Source: SIG575 sp045542485 (GTDB lineage: Bacteria > Bacillota > Clostridia > Oscillospirales > Acutalibacteraceae). From it: a stretch of DNA of 64,000 nt. Shown in pieces: positions 43,440 through 52,015 of this stretch. The stretch is from positions 1 through 64,000 of the forward strand of contig JAZQLC010000046.1 of NCBI GenBank assembly GCA_045542485.1, in the 5' to 3' direction. The notes under the pieces are model-generated. The model was not told the DNA's origin. It did not search any database and was given only the letters and a program-made list of their open reading frames with translations. Every line of letters begins with the position of its first letter. Positions within the stretch are counted from its first letter, which is position 1. A program made the translations under genes and the position numbers.

Positions 43440-44528
43440 TTAAACATACTCAACTGTGTAACAAGGTGAACGCAGACCGAGCACTTCATAAAGTCTTGCG
43501 CCCTTTACTGTCTTCTGTCCGTCGATGGAAACATTCAGAGCATGTCCGATGTTTTCGTCGATTGCCTTATCGTGCGAGATAACCTGAATCCAATTTTCAG
43601 GGTTTGAAGAAAGCTTCACATCAAAAGCGTTTTCAAGCTTATATCTCATTTCGTCAGCACTGTAAGTCACTATCTTTTCGTAGCCTGAAACTGTATTGTC
43701 ATATTTACTTTCAACTCTTGTAAGATAGGGAAGATCCTGAACCCAGATATCTGAACAAGCAGCCGTTGTACCTGCTGAAGTTGCAGAATAAACAGTAAGT
43801 GCAACCTTGTCGTTATATGTCAGATACTGACCCATAACCTCATCAACAATATCATAGATAACGCCGTTTCTCAGTGCGAGTTTAACATCAGACTTCATAG
43901 CGTGATCATTTGCAACAAAGTTTTTACCGAAATTATTGTGGTATTTACCGTAGGTATAGATAGCAACGCACTGTGCCTTGAGAGCCTCTGTCTGGAATGA
44001 GGGACCCATTTCAGCATAAAGAGCACCTGCAAGATAGTCTCTCAAAGAATATTCCTTGCCGTTATACTTAACCTTTTCGGGAGCGTTTGTATCTTCTTCA
44101 ACCAGTGTTGTACCGGGATAATAATGATTGAGAATCCATTCATATGTAGCGTCTTCATTTTTTGCATAAAGGTTAGCACCGTTCTGGCTCATACCAATGT
44201 CGTGACCCCAGCCGTATGTTGTGATTTTGAAAACGCCTTCTTTTTCTGACTTTTCTTCATCCTTACCGAGGATAATATTATAAATTTTCATAGCATCAGC
44301 TACATCTACATTACCGTCAGAATTAACATCAGCTTTTTTCTCTTCTTCCGCAGTCAATGTGCTTTTGCCTGAAAGATGGTTGAAAACTATCATAGCATCG
44401 CTGACAGTCACATCGCTGTCGCCATTGACATCGCCCTTGGCAGCCGCGAAAGCATTGACAATACCAACACTGAGAATAAGTGTCAGAACTGCAAGAAGAA
44501 CACTTAAAAGTCTTTTTGCTTTATTCAC
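43440..44528 (-). CDS. Secreted dockerin fused to a circularly permuted SpoIID/LytB domain
   Basis: A 362-residue protein. Residues 1-29 are a signal peptide. Residues 31-90 form a dockerin with loops 'DVNGDSDVTVSD' and 'DVNSDGNVDVAD'. The rest is SpoIID/LytB-like, a fold that cleaves denuded glycan strands in SpoIID. In SpoIID the GHGxGMSQ motif and 'ILxHYYPGT' come last. Here 'YGWGHDIGMSQNGA' (105-118) and 'ILNHYYPGT' (132-140) come first, and 'DYLAGALYAEMGPSF' (164-178, with the catalytic-type Glu), 'YSATSAGTTAA' (247-257) and 'GARLYEVLGLRS' (343-354) follow. The order is thus permuted, and GHG has become GHD. The GTG start has GGAGGG upstream. The catalytic state is unknown. Confidence 0.85.
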   Translation of the reverse strand: MNKAKRLLSVLLAVLTLILSVGIVNAFAAAKGDVNGDSDVTVSDAMIVFNHLSGKSTLTAEEEKKADVNSDGNVDVADAMKIYNIILGKDEEKSEKEGVFKITTYGWGHDIGMSQNGANLYAKNEDATYEWILNHYYPGTTLVEEDTNAPEKVKYNGKEYSLRDYLAGALYAEMGPSFQTEALKAQCVAIYTYGKYHNNFGKNFVANDHAMKSDVKLALRNGVIYDIVDEVMGQYLTYNDKVALTVYSATSAGTTAACSDIWVQDLPYLTRVESKYDNTVSGYEKIVTYSADEMRYKLENAFDVKLSSNPENWIQVISHDKAIDENIGHALNVSIDGQKTVKGARLYEVLGLRSPCYTVEYV

Positions 44529-44582
44529 TGTTTCTTTTCCCTCCGTACATTTTGTCTTTGTACCGATATTCCGTGCCTTATA

Positions 44583-44611
44583 ATAGTAACAAAAAAATTA
44601 CAAAAAATCAA
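44583..44611 (-). promoter_or_regulatory. Likely promoter of the dockerin-SpoIID gene
   Basis: Minus strand TTGATT (44606-44611), 17-nt spacer, TACTAT (44583-44588). Confidence 0.6.
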
Positions 44612-44710
44612 GTCTTTTATAAAATGTTTACATTTTTTTACTTTTTTTAATAGTTATTCTGCACAAATCCACAACATATTGTGTCGGCGTAAATCTGAAA
44701 ATACAAAAAC

Positions 44711-44742
44711 AAAAGCTGCACCCGGAAAGGGTACAGCTTTTT
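44711..44742 (-). terminator. Intrinsic terminator of the 44765-45667 lipoprotein gene
   Basis: AAAAGCTGTACCC / GGGTGCAGCTTTT hairpin on the minus strand followed by GTTTTTG. Confidence 0.82.
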
Positions 44743-44764
44743 CAGGTTAAAATATTAAGAAATC

Positions 44765-45667
44765 TTAGAATGTAACTGTATAGTCAACAGCTGCTTTAAG
44801 GTTCTTAACGCCAAGTTTAACAACAAGCTTGATGTCAGCATCCTTAACGAGGATGTTTACAAGATAGTGCCACTTACCGCTTTCGATGATACCTGTTTTA
44901 GCGTTGATGTTAGCTTTAACTGTTACGTCTGTGTAAGTAAGAGTAACTGTATCCTTACCTCTTGAGATTTCAGCGCCGAGCTCGTTGAGAGCACCGTCGA
45001 TGTTACCGAGAGTACCGATAACGCGACCAACAGGACCCTGTGAACCGTCAGCTGTGGGGCCGTCTGTCTGCTCTTTACCTACGATTTCAACTGTGATAAC
45101 GCCGTTCTTTTCTGAAGCCTTGATGTCCTTGATGTCTGACATCTTGATTTCACCGTAACCGGGAATGTTAGATGTTGAAGATGAGTTTCTCTTAAGAGTA
45201 TCGTCGATGATGGGAGATACGATGCCGAGAACGCTGCCGAGACCGCCGTCTGCAGTGATTTTACCGCCGTAACCGAGAACCATCTTTGACTGACCCTGAG
45301 GAGCCTTCTTGTCTGTTGCTACAACAGCCTTGTTGTAGAAGTCAAGGATTTCCTGCTTTGTCCACTGTGAAACAGGCTTTGTGCCTTCGTTCTTTGTGGG
45401 CTTTTCAGTTTTGTCTTCTTCTGTTTCTTCTTCTGTAACTTCTTCTGTTACAACTTCGCCTTCTTCGTCTGTAACTTCTTCACCGTTTTCATCTGTTACA
45501 GCTTCTGTGGGAGTTTCAGCGTCTTCTGTTACATCTTCACCGTTTACGGGAGCTTCTGTTGTAACTTCAGGATTTGTTGTTGTTTCTTCTCCGTCACCGT
45601 TACCGCCACATGCTGCGAAACATACGAGCATAACAAGAGCCATGAGAAGTGCTAAAAACTTTTTCAT
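44765..45667 (-). CDS. Lipoprotein with long Glu/Thr-rich spacer
   Basis: A 300-residue lipoprotein: signal peptide and lipobox 'VCFAAC' near residue 20, then about 75 residues of low-complexity Glu/Thr/Val sequence ('EEVTDEEGEVVTEEVTEEE'), probably a flexible spacer across the wall. A globular domain from about 100 to 300 has repeated beta strands and Gly-rich segments ('KMVLGYGGKITADGGLGSVL'). I do not recognise a family. It has its own consensus promoter and terminator. Confidence 0.75.
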   Translation of the reverse strand: MKKFLALLMALVMLVCFAACGGNGDGEETTTNPEVTTEAPVNGEDVTEDAETPTEAVTDENGEEVTDEEGEVVTEEVTEEETEEDKTEKPTKNEGTKPVSQWTKQEILDFYNKAVVATDKKAPQGQSKMVLGYGGKITADGGLGSVLGIVSPIIDDTLKRNSSSTSNIPGYGEIKMSDIKDIKASEKNGVITVEIVGKEQTDGPTADGSQGPVGRVIGTLGNIDGALNELGAEISRGKDTVTLTYTDVTVKANINAKTGIIESGKWHYLVNILVKDADIKLVVKLGVKNLKAAVDYTVTF

Positions 45668-45708
45668 TGGATTTGTTCCCCTTTCAAAAATATTATTAGA
45701 ACACTATA

Positions 45709-45737
45709 AATCTACTACAAAATTGAATTTTTGTCAA
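45709..45737 (-). promoter_or_regulatory. Promoter of the 44765-45667 lipoprotein
   Basis: Minus strand TTGACA (45732-45737), 17-nt spacer, TAGATT (45709-45714). Confidence 0.75.
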
Positions 45738-45775
45738 TAGAATATAAATTATAAAAAGTAAAAACAAATTAAAAA

Positions 45776-46426
45776 TCAGGCATTAATGGTTTTCACTATC
45801 TCAGACGCAGACGATACTATAAAATCTGCACCTGATTTTTCAAGAACAACCCTGTCACGGAATCCCCAGAGAACGCCGATTGCTTTCAGCCCTGCATTAT
45901 GGGCAGTGAGTATGTCTGTGTCGGAATCACCCACAAAAATACAATCTTCTCTGTTCAGTCCCAGTTCCTTCATAGCTGAAAAAACCATTCCGGGGTCAGG
46001 TTTTGAAGGACATCCCTCTTTGGCACCAACTGCAAGAGTTATAAGCTCACCGAAATATATTCTGCAGAGATTTTTAACTGCATCATCATTTTTATTTGAT
46101 GTGACAACAGTTTTTATACCCAAATCATTCAGCTCCTCAAGGCACTGAATAATCCCCTCATACGGGCGGGTTTTGTTCTGCATATTTCTGCCGTAACACT
46201 TTCTGAAACAATCATATGCCGACTCCGTGTCGTCTTCTCGGAATTTTCCGGGAAGGCTTCTTTCTACAAGTTTTCTCATTCCGTTTCCCACAAACTGTCT
46301 TATTTCCTCATAACTTCTTGCGGGGCAGGAAAATTTTTCAAGCATTTCGTTCACACTGTCAGCAAGGTCCTCCAGCGTGTCAAGAAGCGTTCCGTCAAGG
46401 TCAAAAATCACACATTTGTATTTCAT
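45776..46426 (-). CDS. HAD-family hydrolase, phosphoglycolate phosphatase-like
   Basis: A HAD phosphatase of about 216 residues. Motif I 'FDLDGTLLDT', motif II 'VVTSNKN', motif III Lys in 'GCPSKPDPG' and motif IV 'IFVGDSDTDILTA' are all present, with a helical cap between I and II as in phosphoglycolate phosphatases. The true substrate is unknown. I chose the ATG at 46426, which overlaps the rnfB stop (ATGA), so it is the last gene of the rnf operon, though no Rnf role is known for it. Confidence 0.88.
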   Translation of the reverse strand: MKYKCVIFDLDGTLLDTLEDLADSVNEMLEKFSCPARSYEEIRQFVGNGMRKLVERSLPGKFREDDTESAYDCFRKCYGRNMQNKTRPYEGIIQCLEELNDLGIKTVVTSNKNDDAVKNLCRIYFGELITLAVGAKEGCPSKPDPGMVFSAMKELGLNREDCIFVGDSDTDILTAHNAGLKAIGVLWGFRDRVVLEKSGADFIVSSASEIVKTINA

Positions 46427-47226
46427 CCCAGATTCACAAGTGTTATACACTTAACGGGACAAACTTCTGTACATTTACCGCAGCCTGTGCACTTGTCATA
46501 GTCAACGTGCGCACGGTTGCCTTCAACAGTAACCGCACCGACCTCACAGGCCTTTGCACATTTCATACAACCGATACAGCCTGTTTTACATTCCTTTCTT
46601 GTCATAGCACCCTTGTCACCGTTCTTACAGAGAACAGCAGCTTTTTCCTGATGAACAGGCATAAGCTCAATAAGGTGTTTGGGACAAGTGTTAATGCACA
46701 TTCCACAGGCACGACACAATGTGGGGTCGATTCTTGCCACACCGTCACAGATTTTAATTGCGTTATAGGGACAAGCCACTACGCAGTCGCCGAAGCCGAT
46801 ACAACCGTACTGACATTTTTTGGGACCGCCGAAAAGCTGTTCTGCCATTTTACAGCTCTGCACACCCACATAGTCAAGCTTTGTGTCACAGTTTCCGCAG
46901 CTTCCCTGACAAAGCACGATTGCAGCTTTCGGGTCAACTATACCTGCAGCAAGGCCGGTGATTTCCGCAATCTGAGCCGACACCTCACTGCCACCGGGAG
47001 AACAGAGATTTGTTTCCGTTGTTTCGCCCTTTGAAAGAGCAGCAGCATAACCGTCACAACCTGAGAATCCACAGGCACCGCAGTTGGCGCCGGGAAGACA
47101 TTCTCTGATTTTTTCAGCCTTTTCGTCAACGGGCACAGCCATAACAATTGACGCAATTGCAAGGCCGAGACCGGCAATAAGACCGATTGAGGCAACAATG
47201 ATAATTGCAATAACTATTGGACTCAT
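46423..47226 (-). CDS. rnfB: Rnf complex subunit B (polyferredoxin)
   Basis: A 267-residue iron-sulfur subunit that receives electrons from reduced ferredoxin. One N-terminal membrane helix is followed by the 'GANCGACGFSGCDGYA' 4Fe-4S motif and then six further Cys clusters: 'CQYGCIGFGDCVVACP', 'CRACGMCINTCP', 'CKTGCIGCMKCAKAC' and 'CTGCGKCTEVCP'. The Rnf complex couples ferredoxin oxidation by NAD+ to Na+ or H+ export. It is the last Rnf subunit gene, 12 nt after rnfA. Confidence 0.97.
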   Translation of the reverse strand: MSPIVIAIIIVASIGLIAGLGLAIASIVMAVPVDEKAEKIRECLPGANCGACGFSGCDGYAAALSKGETTETNLCSPGGSEVSAQIAEITGLAAGIVDPKAAIVLCQGSCGNCDTKLDYVGVQSCKMAEQLFGGPKKCQYGCIGFGDCVVACPYNAIKICDGVARIDPTLCRACGMCINTCPKHLIELMPVHQEKAAVLCKNGDKGAMTRKECKTGCIGCMKCAKACEVGAVTVEGNRAHVDYDKCTGCGKCTEVCPVKCITLVNLG

Positions 47227-47238
47227 TCTGTTACCTCC

Positions 47239-47835
47239 TTAAGCGAAAAGATTGTCTACAAGTCCTGCAAAGCCGAGGAAAGACATTGAAACGAGGGCTG
47301 CTGCTACAAGAGTTATGGGCAGACCCTTAAGGCTTTCAGGAATATCACTTGATTCCATTCTCTCGCGGACGCCTGAAAACATTACCATAGCTACAAGGAA
47401 ACCGATACCGCCGCCGAGAGAGTTAATCATTGACTGCGCAAAACCGTAGCCGTTGTCGATGTTGAGAAGAACAACACCCAGAACTGCACAGTTTGTAGTA
47501 ATAAGAGGAAGATAAATGCCCAGTGAATTATAAAGAGGAGGCATATATTTCTTCAGAACGATTTCAACAAGCTGAACAAGTGCCGCAATAACAAGAATAA
47601 ATACGATAGTCTGGAGATATTCAAGACCGTGCTTTACAAGAAGATTGTTGATAGGATATGTTACGGCTGTTGAAAGCACCATAACAAAGATAACTGCAAG
47701 TCCCATACCCGTAGCAGTTTTTGTTTTCTTTGAAACGCCGAGGAAGGGGCAGATGCCGAGGAATTTAGCAAGAACAAAGTTCTGTGTAAGGATTGCAGTA
47801 AGCAGAATCGCAAGTAAAGGTTTTAAAGTAGTCAT
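47239..47835 (-). CDS. rnfA: Rnf complex subunit A
   Basis: A 198-residue integral membrane protein with about six helices and the RnfA/NqrE signature 'QNFVLAKFLGICPFLGVSKK'. With RnfE it forms an inverted pair that holds a membrane iron-sulfur centre; the conserved Cys in 'GICPFLG' and in 'TTNCAVLG' are present. It starts inside the rnfE end (4-nt overlap). Confidence 0.96.
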   Translation of the reverse strand: MTTLKPLLAILLTAILTQNFVLAKFLGICPFLGVSKKTKTATGMGLAVIFVMVLSTAVTYPINNLLVKHGLEYLQTIVFILVIAALVQLVEIVLKKYMPPLYNSLGIYLPLITTNCAVLGVVLLNIDNGYGFAQSMINSLGGGIGFLVAMVMFSGVRERMESSDIPESLKGLPITLVAAALVSMSFLGFAGLVDNLFA

Positions 47836-48545
47836 CTGTCACACTCCTCCTTTTCCTGGGCTGTGCAGGTTGCAAACATAGGACACGCCTTGCATGAATG
47901 AAGCTGAGCTTTTTCCTTACCTTTTTTCTCTGCGATTTTGTTGGCAGCCATAATGAGCATACCAAACACAAAGAAACCGCCGGGAGCAAGAATGAAAATA
48001 AGAATGGGGTTTTCACCAAACACTGAATTCCACAGAGGCTGACCTCCGTTAATAAGACTGATTGTGATTGTGCCCGTTCCGAAAAATTCTCTGATAAAGC
48101 CCATCAGGAACAAAGCAATTGTAAATCCTATGCCCATTCCAAGGCCGTCAACTGCTGAAGCAAGAACACTGTTTTTACCTGCAAAGGCTTCTGCTCTGCC
48201 AAGAATAATACAGTTAACAACAATAAGCGGAAGATAAACACCAAGCTGCTCGTCAAGTGACGGAGTAAAAGCTTTTACCAGCATCTGAACAATTGTAACG
48301 AAAGATGCGATAACCACGATGTAAGCAGGAATTCTGACCTTTGAAGGAATAATCTTTCTGAGGGCAGAAATTACAACGTTTGAACAGATAAGAACAATTG
48401 ATGCAGCAAGACCCATACCGACTGCACTTTCAACTGATGTTGAAACAGCAAGAGTGGGACAAGTACCGAGAACTAAGCGAAGAACCGGGTTTTCATCGAG
48501 AAAGCCTTTTATCAGCTCTTTCATGAGAGATTTTTTCTCTGCCAT
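47832..48545 (-). CDS. rnfE: Rnf complex subunit E
   Basis: A 237-residue RnfE/NqrD-like membrane protein with about six helices. 'ENPVLRLVLGTCPTLAVS' and 'VVNCIILGRAEAFA' are the paired Cys-containing signatures that mirror those of RnfA. The C-terminus has an extra Cys-rich tail ('HSCKACPMFATCTAQEKEEC') with four or five Cys, not usual in RnfE, which might bind a metal in the cytoplasm. It starts on the last base of rnfG. Confidence 0.95.
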   Translation of the reverse strand: MAEKKSLMKELIKGFLDENPVLRLVLGTCPTLAVSTSVESAVGMGLAASIVLICSNVVISALRKIIPSKVRIPAYIVVIASFVTIVQMLVKAFTPSLDEQLGVYLPLIVVNCIILGRAEAFAGKNSVLASAVDGLGMGIGFTIALFLMGFIREFFGTGTITISLINGGQPLWNSVFGENPILIFILAPGGFFVFGMLIMAANKIAEKKGKEKAQLHSCKACPMFATCTAQEKEECDR

Positions 48546-49108
48546 TATTTATCCCCTCCTGTCACTGTTTTGAATGTTTCTACTGCAGCGTTCACTGCAT
48601 CTGTCACTGCCTGAGTTGTGATTGTAGCACCTGTAAGTGCCTGAATCTCATTTTCTCCTGCATCTGATTTGACAACTGTGAATTCACCGCTGTTTCCTAC
48701 ATACTGGTTTCTGAATTCATCTTTTTTAGCGTTCATACCGAGACCTGCCGTTTCTTCAATGGCAAGAATTTTCATACCTGTAACATTACCGTCAGCGCCG
48801 ATACCTGTCATAACCTTGATTTCACCGCCGTAACCCTTTGAAGCCGTTGTGAAAACATAACCGATTACTTTGCCGTCTTTATCGAGTGCATCAACATATG
48901 TTACTTCGCCGACTGTCTTCACATCTGAGAAAGAATCAGCGTCAGCAAAAACAAGCTGTCTTGCTTCGATTTCGGCAAGGGCATTGTTTTCGGCAATTTT
49001 CGGAGCTGTGACTGAGTTTGTCACTGCGAGAATTGCTGTACAGATTGCTGCGATAAGAAAAAGAATTATTGCAGGAAGCGCAACTTCCTTGAAACTGAAT
49101 TTTTTCAT
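48545..49108 (-). CDS. rnfG: Rnf complex subunit G (flavoprotein)
   Basis: A 187-residue subunit with one N-terminal membrane helix and an extracytoplasmic FMN-binding domain. The flavinylation motif is 'ALTGATITT' (157-165), where T162 should carry covalent FMN attached by ApbE. 'YGGEIKVMTGIGADGNVTG' is the FMN-binding domain signature. The apbE gene lies in the same operon. It starts on the last base of rnfD. Confidence 0.96.
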   Translation of the reverse strand: MKKFSFKEVALPAIILFLIAAICTAILAVTNSVTAPKIAENNALAEIEARQLVFADADSFSDVKTVGEVTYVDALDKDGKVIGYVFTTASKGYGGEIKVMTGIGADGNVTGMKILAIEETAGLGMNAKKDEFRNQYVGNSGEFTVVKSDAGENEIQALTGATITTQAVTDAVNAAVETFKTVTGGDK

Positions 49109-50115
49109 TATGCTTCAGCCTCCTTTTTCGCCTTTTTCTCCTTGACTGTGCCGAAAGGCTTGGGAGTTGTAAGGTTTTCAATATGAGGAACAAGAATGTT
49201 CATAATGATAATCGCAAAAGACACACCCTCGGGAAGATTGCCGAAAAGTCTGATGAGTGCAGTTATAACACCGCAGCCTACACCGAAAATTATCTGACCC
49301 TTGAAGTTTATGGGAGATGTTGTGTAGTCTGTTGCCATAAAGATTGCACCAAGAAGAAGACCACCTGCAAGAATTTCATAAGCTAGGAACTTAATATTGA
49401 AATCACCTGCTATGAACATAATTACTGCAAATGAGCCCACATATGAAAGCGGAATTGTAAGCTTGATAACCTTTCTTACAAGAAGATAAACAAGACCTGC
49501 AAGAAGAGCTATCGCACACACCTCACCCAGTGAACCTGCGCGTTTACCTAAAAGCATATCAAGAAGCGAAGGAAGTCCGTCAAATGATTCTGCTGTGATT
49601 TCGCCGCTTCTGTAAATATCTTTGATTGCACCCAGAGGAGAAGCAGTTGTAACTGTTTCTGTTTTCCAGGAAAGAGGAGCGTTCCATTTGCCCATCTCTG
49701 TGGGGAATGACGCGATAAGCATAATTCTCGCTGCAAGTGCAGGGTTTACAAAGTTCATACCGATGCCGCCGAACATCTGTTTTACCACAACAATTGCAAG
49801 AATGTCACCGAGAACAACCATCCACAAAGGCATTGAAACGGGAACGTTGAAAGCAATAAGCAAACCTGTCACGATTGCACTCAGATCACCGATTGTCTGA
49901 TGTCTTTTCATCACAATGCGTGATACATATTCTGCAAGAATACAGGCACCAACCGATACTGCAGAAACAATAAGCGTTCTGTATCCGAAAAGGATTGTTG
50001 CCGCAATAAGTGAGGGAACAAGAGCGATTACAACATCAAGCATAATTCTTGTAACCGTGTCTTTTGAATGGTCGTGCGGTGACGCACTGACTAAAAGCTT
50101 TTTATCAAGAGTCAT
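49108..50115 (-). CDS. rnfD: Rnf complex subunit D
   Basis: A 335-residue membrane subunit with about ten helices and a second covalent FMN in related complexes. The motif normally reading S/T-G/A-A-T-P-L appears as 'VTTASPLG' (155-162), so Ser159 occupies the usual acceptor-Thr place. Family signatures 'TGLLIAFNVPVSMPLW' and 'GGIGMNFVNPALAAR' are intact. It overlaps rnfC by 4 nt. The unusual acceptor is discussed in the findings. Confidence 0.95.
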   Translation of the reverse strand: MTLDKKLLVSASPHDHSKDTVTRIMLDVVIALVPSLIAATILFGYRTLIVSAVSVGACILAEYVSRIVMKRHQTIGDLSAIVTGLLIAFNVPVSMPLWMVVLGDILAIVVVKQMFGGIGMNFVNPALAARIMLIASFPTEMGKWNAPLSWKTETVTTASPLGAIKDIYRSGEITAESFDGLPSLLDMLLGKRAGSLGEVCAIALLAGLVYLLVRKVIKLTIPLSYVGSFAVIMFIAGDFNIKFLAYEILAGGLLLGAIFMATDYTTSPINFKGQIIFGVGCGVITALIRLFGNLPEGVSFAIIIMNILVPHIENLTTPKPFGTVKEKKAKKEAEA

Positions 50116-51458
50116 TTCTTTGCTGCCTCCCTTACTACTGATTTTGCAAGACGCATATACTGAACAAGCGGTTTACCTGCAGGGCATGAATATGCACAGC
50201 TGCCGCATTCCATACATACGTTGATACCGATTTTATTAAGACTGTCAACATCGCCGATTTTCGCATATCTCTCAATAAGAGTAGGCATAAGGCTCATAGG
50301 ACAAGCTGATGCACATCTGCCGCAACGGATACAGTCACGCTCCGTTTTGAGCTCTGCGTCATCCTTTGCAAAAGCGAGAATTGCGTTGTTGCTCTTGATC
50401 ATGGGAACGTCTACCCCGAAAACAGCCATACCCATCATAGGACCACCTGAAAGAATTTTTCCGGGTTCTGACTTAAAGCCACCACAGAAGTCAATAATTT
50501 CAGAAATACTTGTACCGATAGGAACACGCACATTTTTAGGCTCTGCGATTGCTGAACCGTCTACGGTCATTGAACGGCTGACTAAAGGTCTGCCCGTTCT
50601 CATATATCTGCCGATAAACGCAGCACTTGCAACGTTCATAACAACACAACCAACATCTGCAGGAAGCTTTCCGGGAGGAACGCGTCTGCCTGTTGCTGAC
50701 TGAACCATCATTTTTTCAGCACCCTGAGGATAAACTGATTTAAGAGTCATCAGCTTAACATTATCCTTGACTTTGAATTCACCTGCAATCGCCTGTAAGG
50801 CCTTAAAAGCCTGAGGCTTGTTGTCCTCAATAGCGATAATTACATTGGGGATTTCAAGCCATTTCTGAAGAAGCTGAATGCCGCCGATAATGTTCTTTGA
50901 ATTCTCCAGACATTCACGGTAGTCAACAGTAATATAAGGCTCACACTCTGCTGCGTTGATAATAAGAGTATCGATATTTTTCTCTTTGGGGAAAGCAAGT
51001 TTCACATGAGTGGGGAAACCTGCGCCACCGAGACCTACAAGTCCCGAAGCTCTCACAGCCTTTATGAAATCTTCACGGCTTTCAACGACGGGGGGCTGGA
51101 TTCCCTCCCACTGACGCATCTCGCCGTCTGACTCAATTGTAACACCCTTTGTTACAACACCGCTGGGAAGACTTACATCTCCCACTGCAACAACCTTACC
51201 TGAGATTGAAGCGTGAATAGGTGCAGAAACAAATTTTTCTGTATCACCCACAACCTGTCCTACACTGATAATATCTCCGACCTTAACGGTGGGTTCACAA
51301 GGAACACCGATATGCTGCTGCATAGGAAGTACGATTTTTGAAGGTGGTGCCATTCTTACAACCGGCATTTCAGCAGTGTTTTTGTGGTGTTTTACATGCA
51401 CCCCGCCACGCACCTGCCTGACTGCCTTAAGAACGCCTTCAGGTCTTTTAAAACTCAT
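50112..51458 (-). CDS. rnfC: Rnf complex subunit C (NADH-binding)
   Basis: A 448-residue peripheral subunit with the NAD(H) and FMN domain and two 4Fe-4S motifs near the C-terminus: 'CIRCGRCASACP' and 'CMECGSCAYSCP'. 'VGLGGAGFPTHVKL' is the glycine-rich nucleotide-binding loop and 'INAAECEPYIT' is conserved. The His-rich start ('GGVHVKHHKN') is typical. It is the first Rnf subunit gene, 28 nt after the Gx-transporter gene. Confidence 0.97.
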   Translation of the reverse strand: MSFKRPEGVLKAVRQVRGGVHVKHHKNTAEMPVVRMAPPSKIVLPMQQHIGVPCEPTVKVGDIISVGQVVGDTEKFVSAPIHASISGKVVAVGDVSLPSGVVTKGVTIESDGEMRQWEGIQPPVVESREDFIKAVRASGLVGLGGAGFPTHVKLAFPKEKNIDTLIINAAECEPYITVDYRECLENSKNIIGGIQLLQKWLEIPNVIIAIEDNKPQAFKALQAIAGEFKVKDNVKLMTLKSVYPQGAEKMMVQSATGRRVPPGKLPADVGCVVMNVASAAFIGRYMRTGRPLVSRSMTVDGSAIAEPKNVRVPIGTSISEIIDFCGGFKSEPGKILSGGPMMGMAVFGVDVPMIKSNNAILAFAKDDAELKTERDCIRCGRCASACPMSLMPTLIERYAKIGDVDSLNKIGINVCMECGSCAYSCPAGKPLVQYMRLAKSVVREAAKK

Positions 51459-51486
51459 TAGACCACATTCCTTTCTATAAATATCA

Positions 51487-52002
51487 CTATGTGAAATATT
51501 TTGATTGCTTCATAAGAAGCGGCATCACTGCCTTCAGGATTATTCCTGTAATTATTCCCATAACCACACCGCTGAGAAGAAGCACAGGAGCGTAGTTAAT
51601 CATAGCCGTAGTTTTTGTGATTATAATTGATACTATAAACTGTCCCAGATTATGACAAAGGGACGAAACAACTGCAACACCGATGTATCCTGCCTTGTCT
51701 TTCACGAATCTTATCATAAGGCACATCGCAATTGTGCTGAGAAGGCCTCCGCCGAAACTCATAAAGAAAGCTGTTACACCTCTTGTGAGAAGGGCAAAAA
51801 GAGATTTAATCAGCGTCACTGTCAGCGCGGGGAAAAATCCCATTGTCCCTGCAGTGAACATCGTAACAATATTTGAAAGTCCTAATTTCACTCCCGGAGG
51901 CAGAAAAGGCATGGCAGGTAGCAGATTTTCAAGAAAAGCAAGAGCCAGTGCCTGTGCAGACAAAATTCCCAGAAGTGCAATTTTCTGCGTTTTTGTTTTC
52001 AT
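51487..52002 (-). CDS. Gx-transporter family membrane protein (HepPP synthase component I-like)
   Basis: A 171-residue protein with about five helices, similar to PF07456 ('heptaprenyl diphosphate synthase component I', now often called Gx transporter family). Signatures are 'LENLLPAMPFLPPGVKLGLS' and 'FFMSFGGGLLSTIAMCLMI'. The family recurs beside rnf and apbE genes, and a role in supplying flavin across the membrane is plausible but unproven. It lies between the NusG-II and rnfC genes. Confidence 0.88.
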   Translation of the reverse strand: MKTKTQKIALLGILSAQALALAFLENLLPAMPFLPPGVKLGLSNIVTMFTAGTMGFFPALTVTLIKSLFALLTRGVTAFFMSFGGGLLSTIAMCLMIRFVKDKAGYIGVAVVSSLCHNLGQFIVSIIITKTTAMINYAPVLLLSGVVMGIITGIILKAVMPLLMKQSKYFT

Positions 52003-52015
52003 ATTTTCCTCAAAT

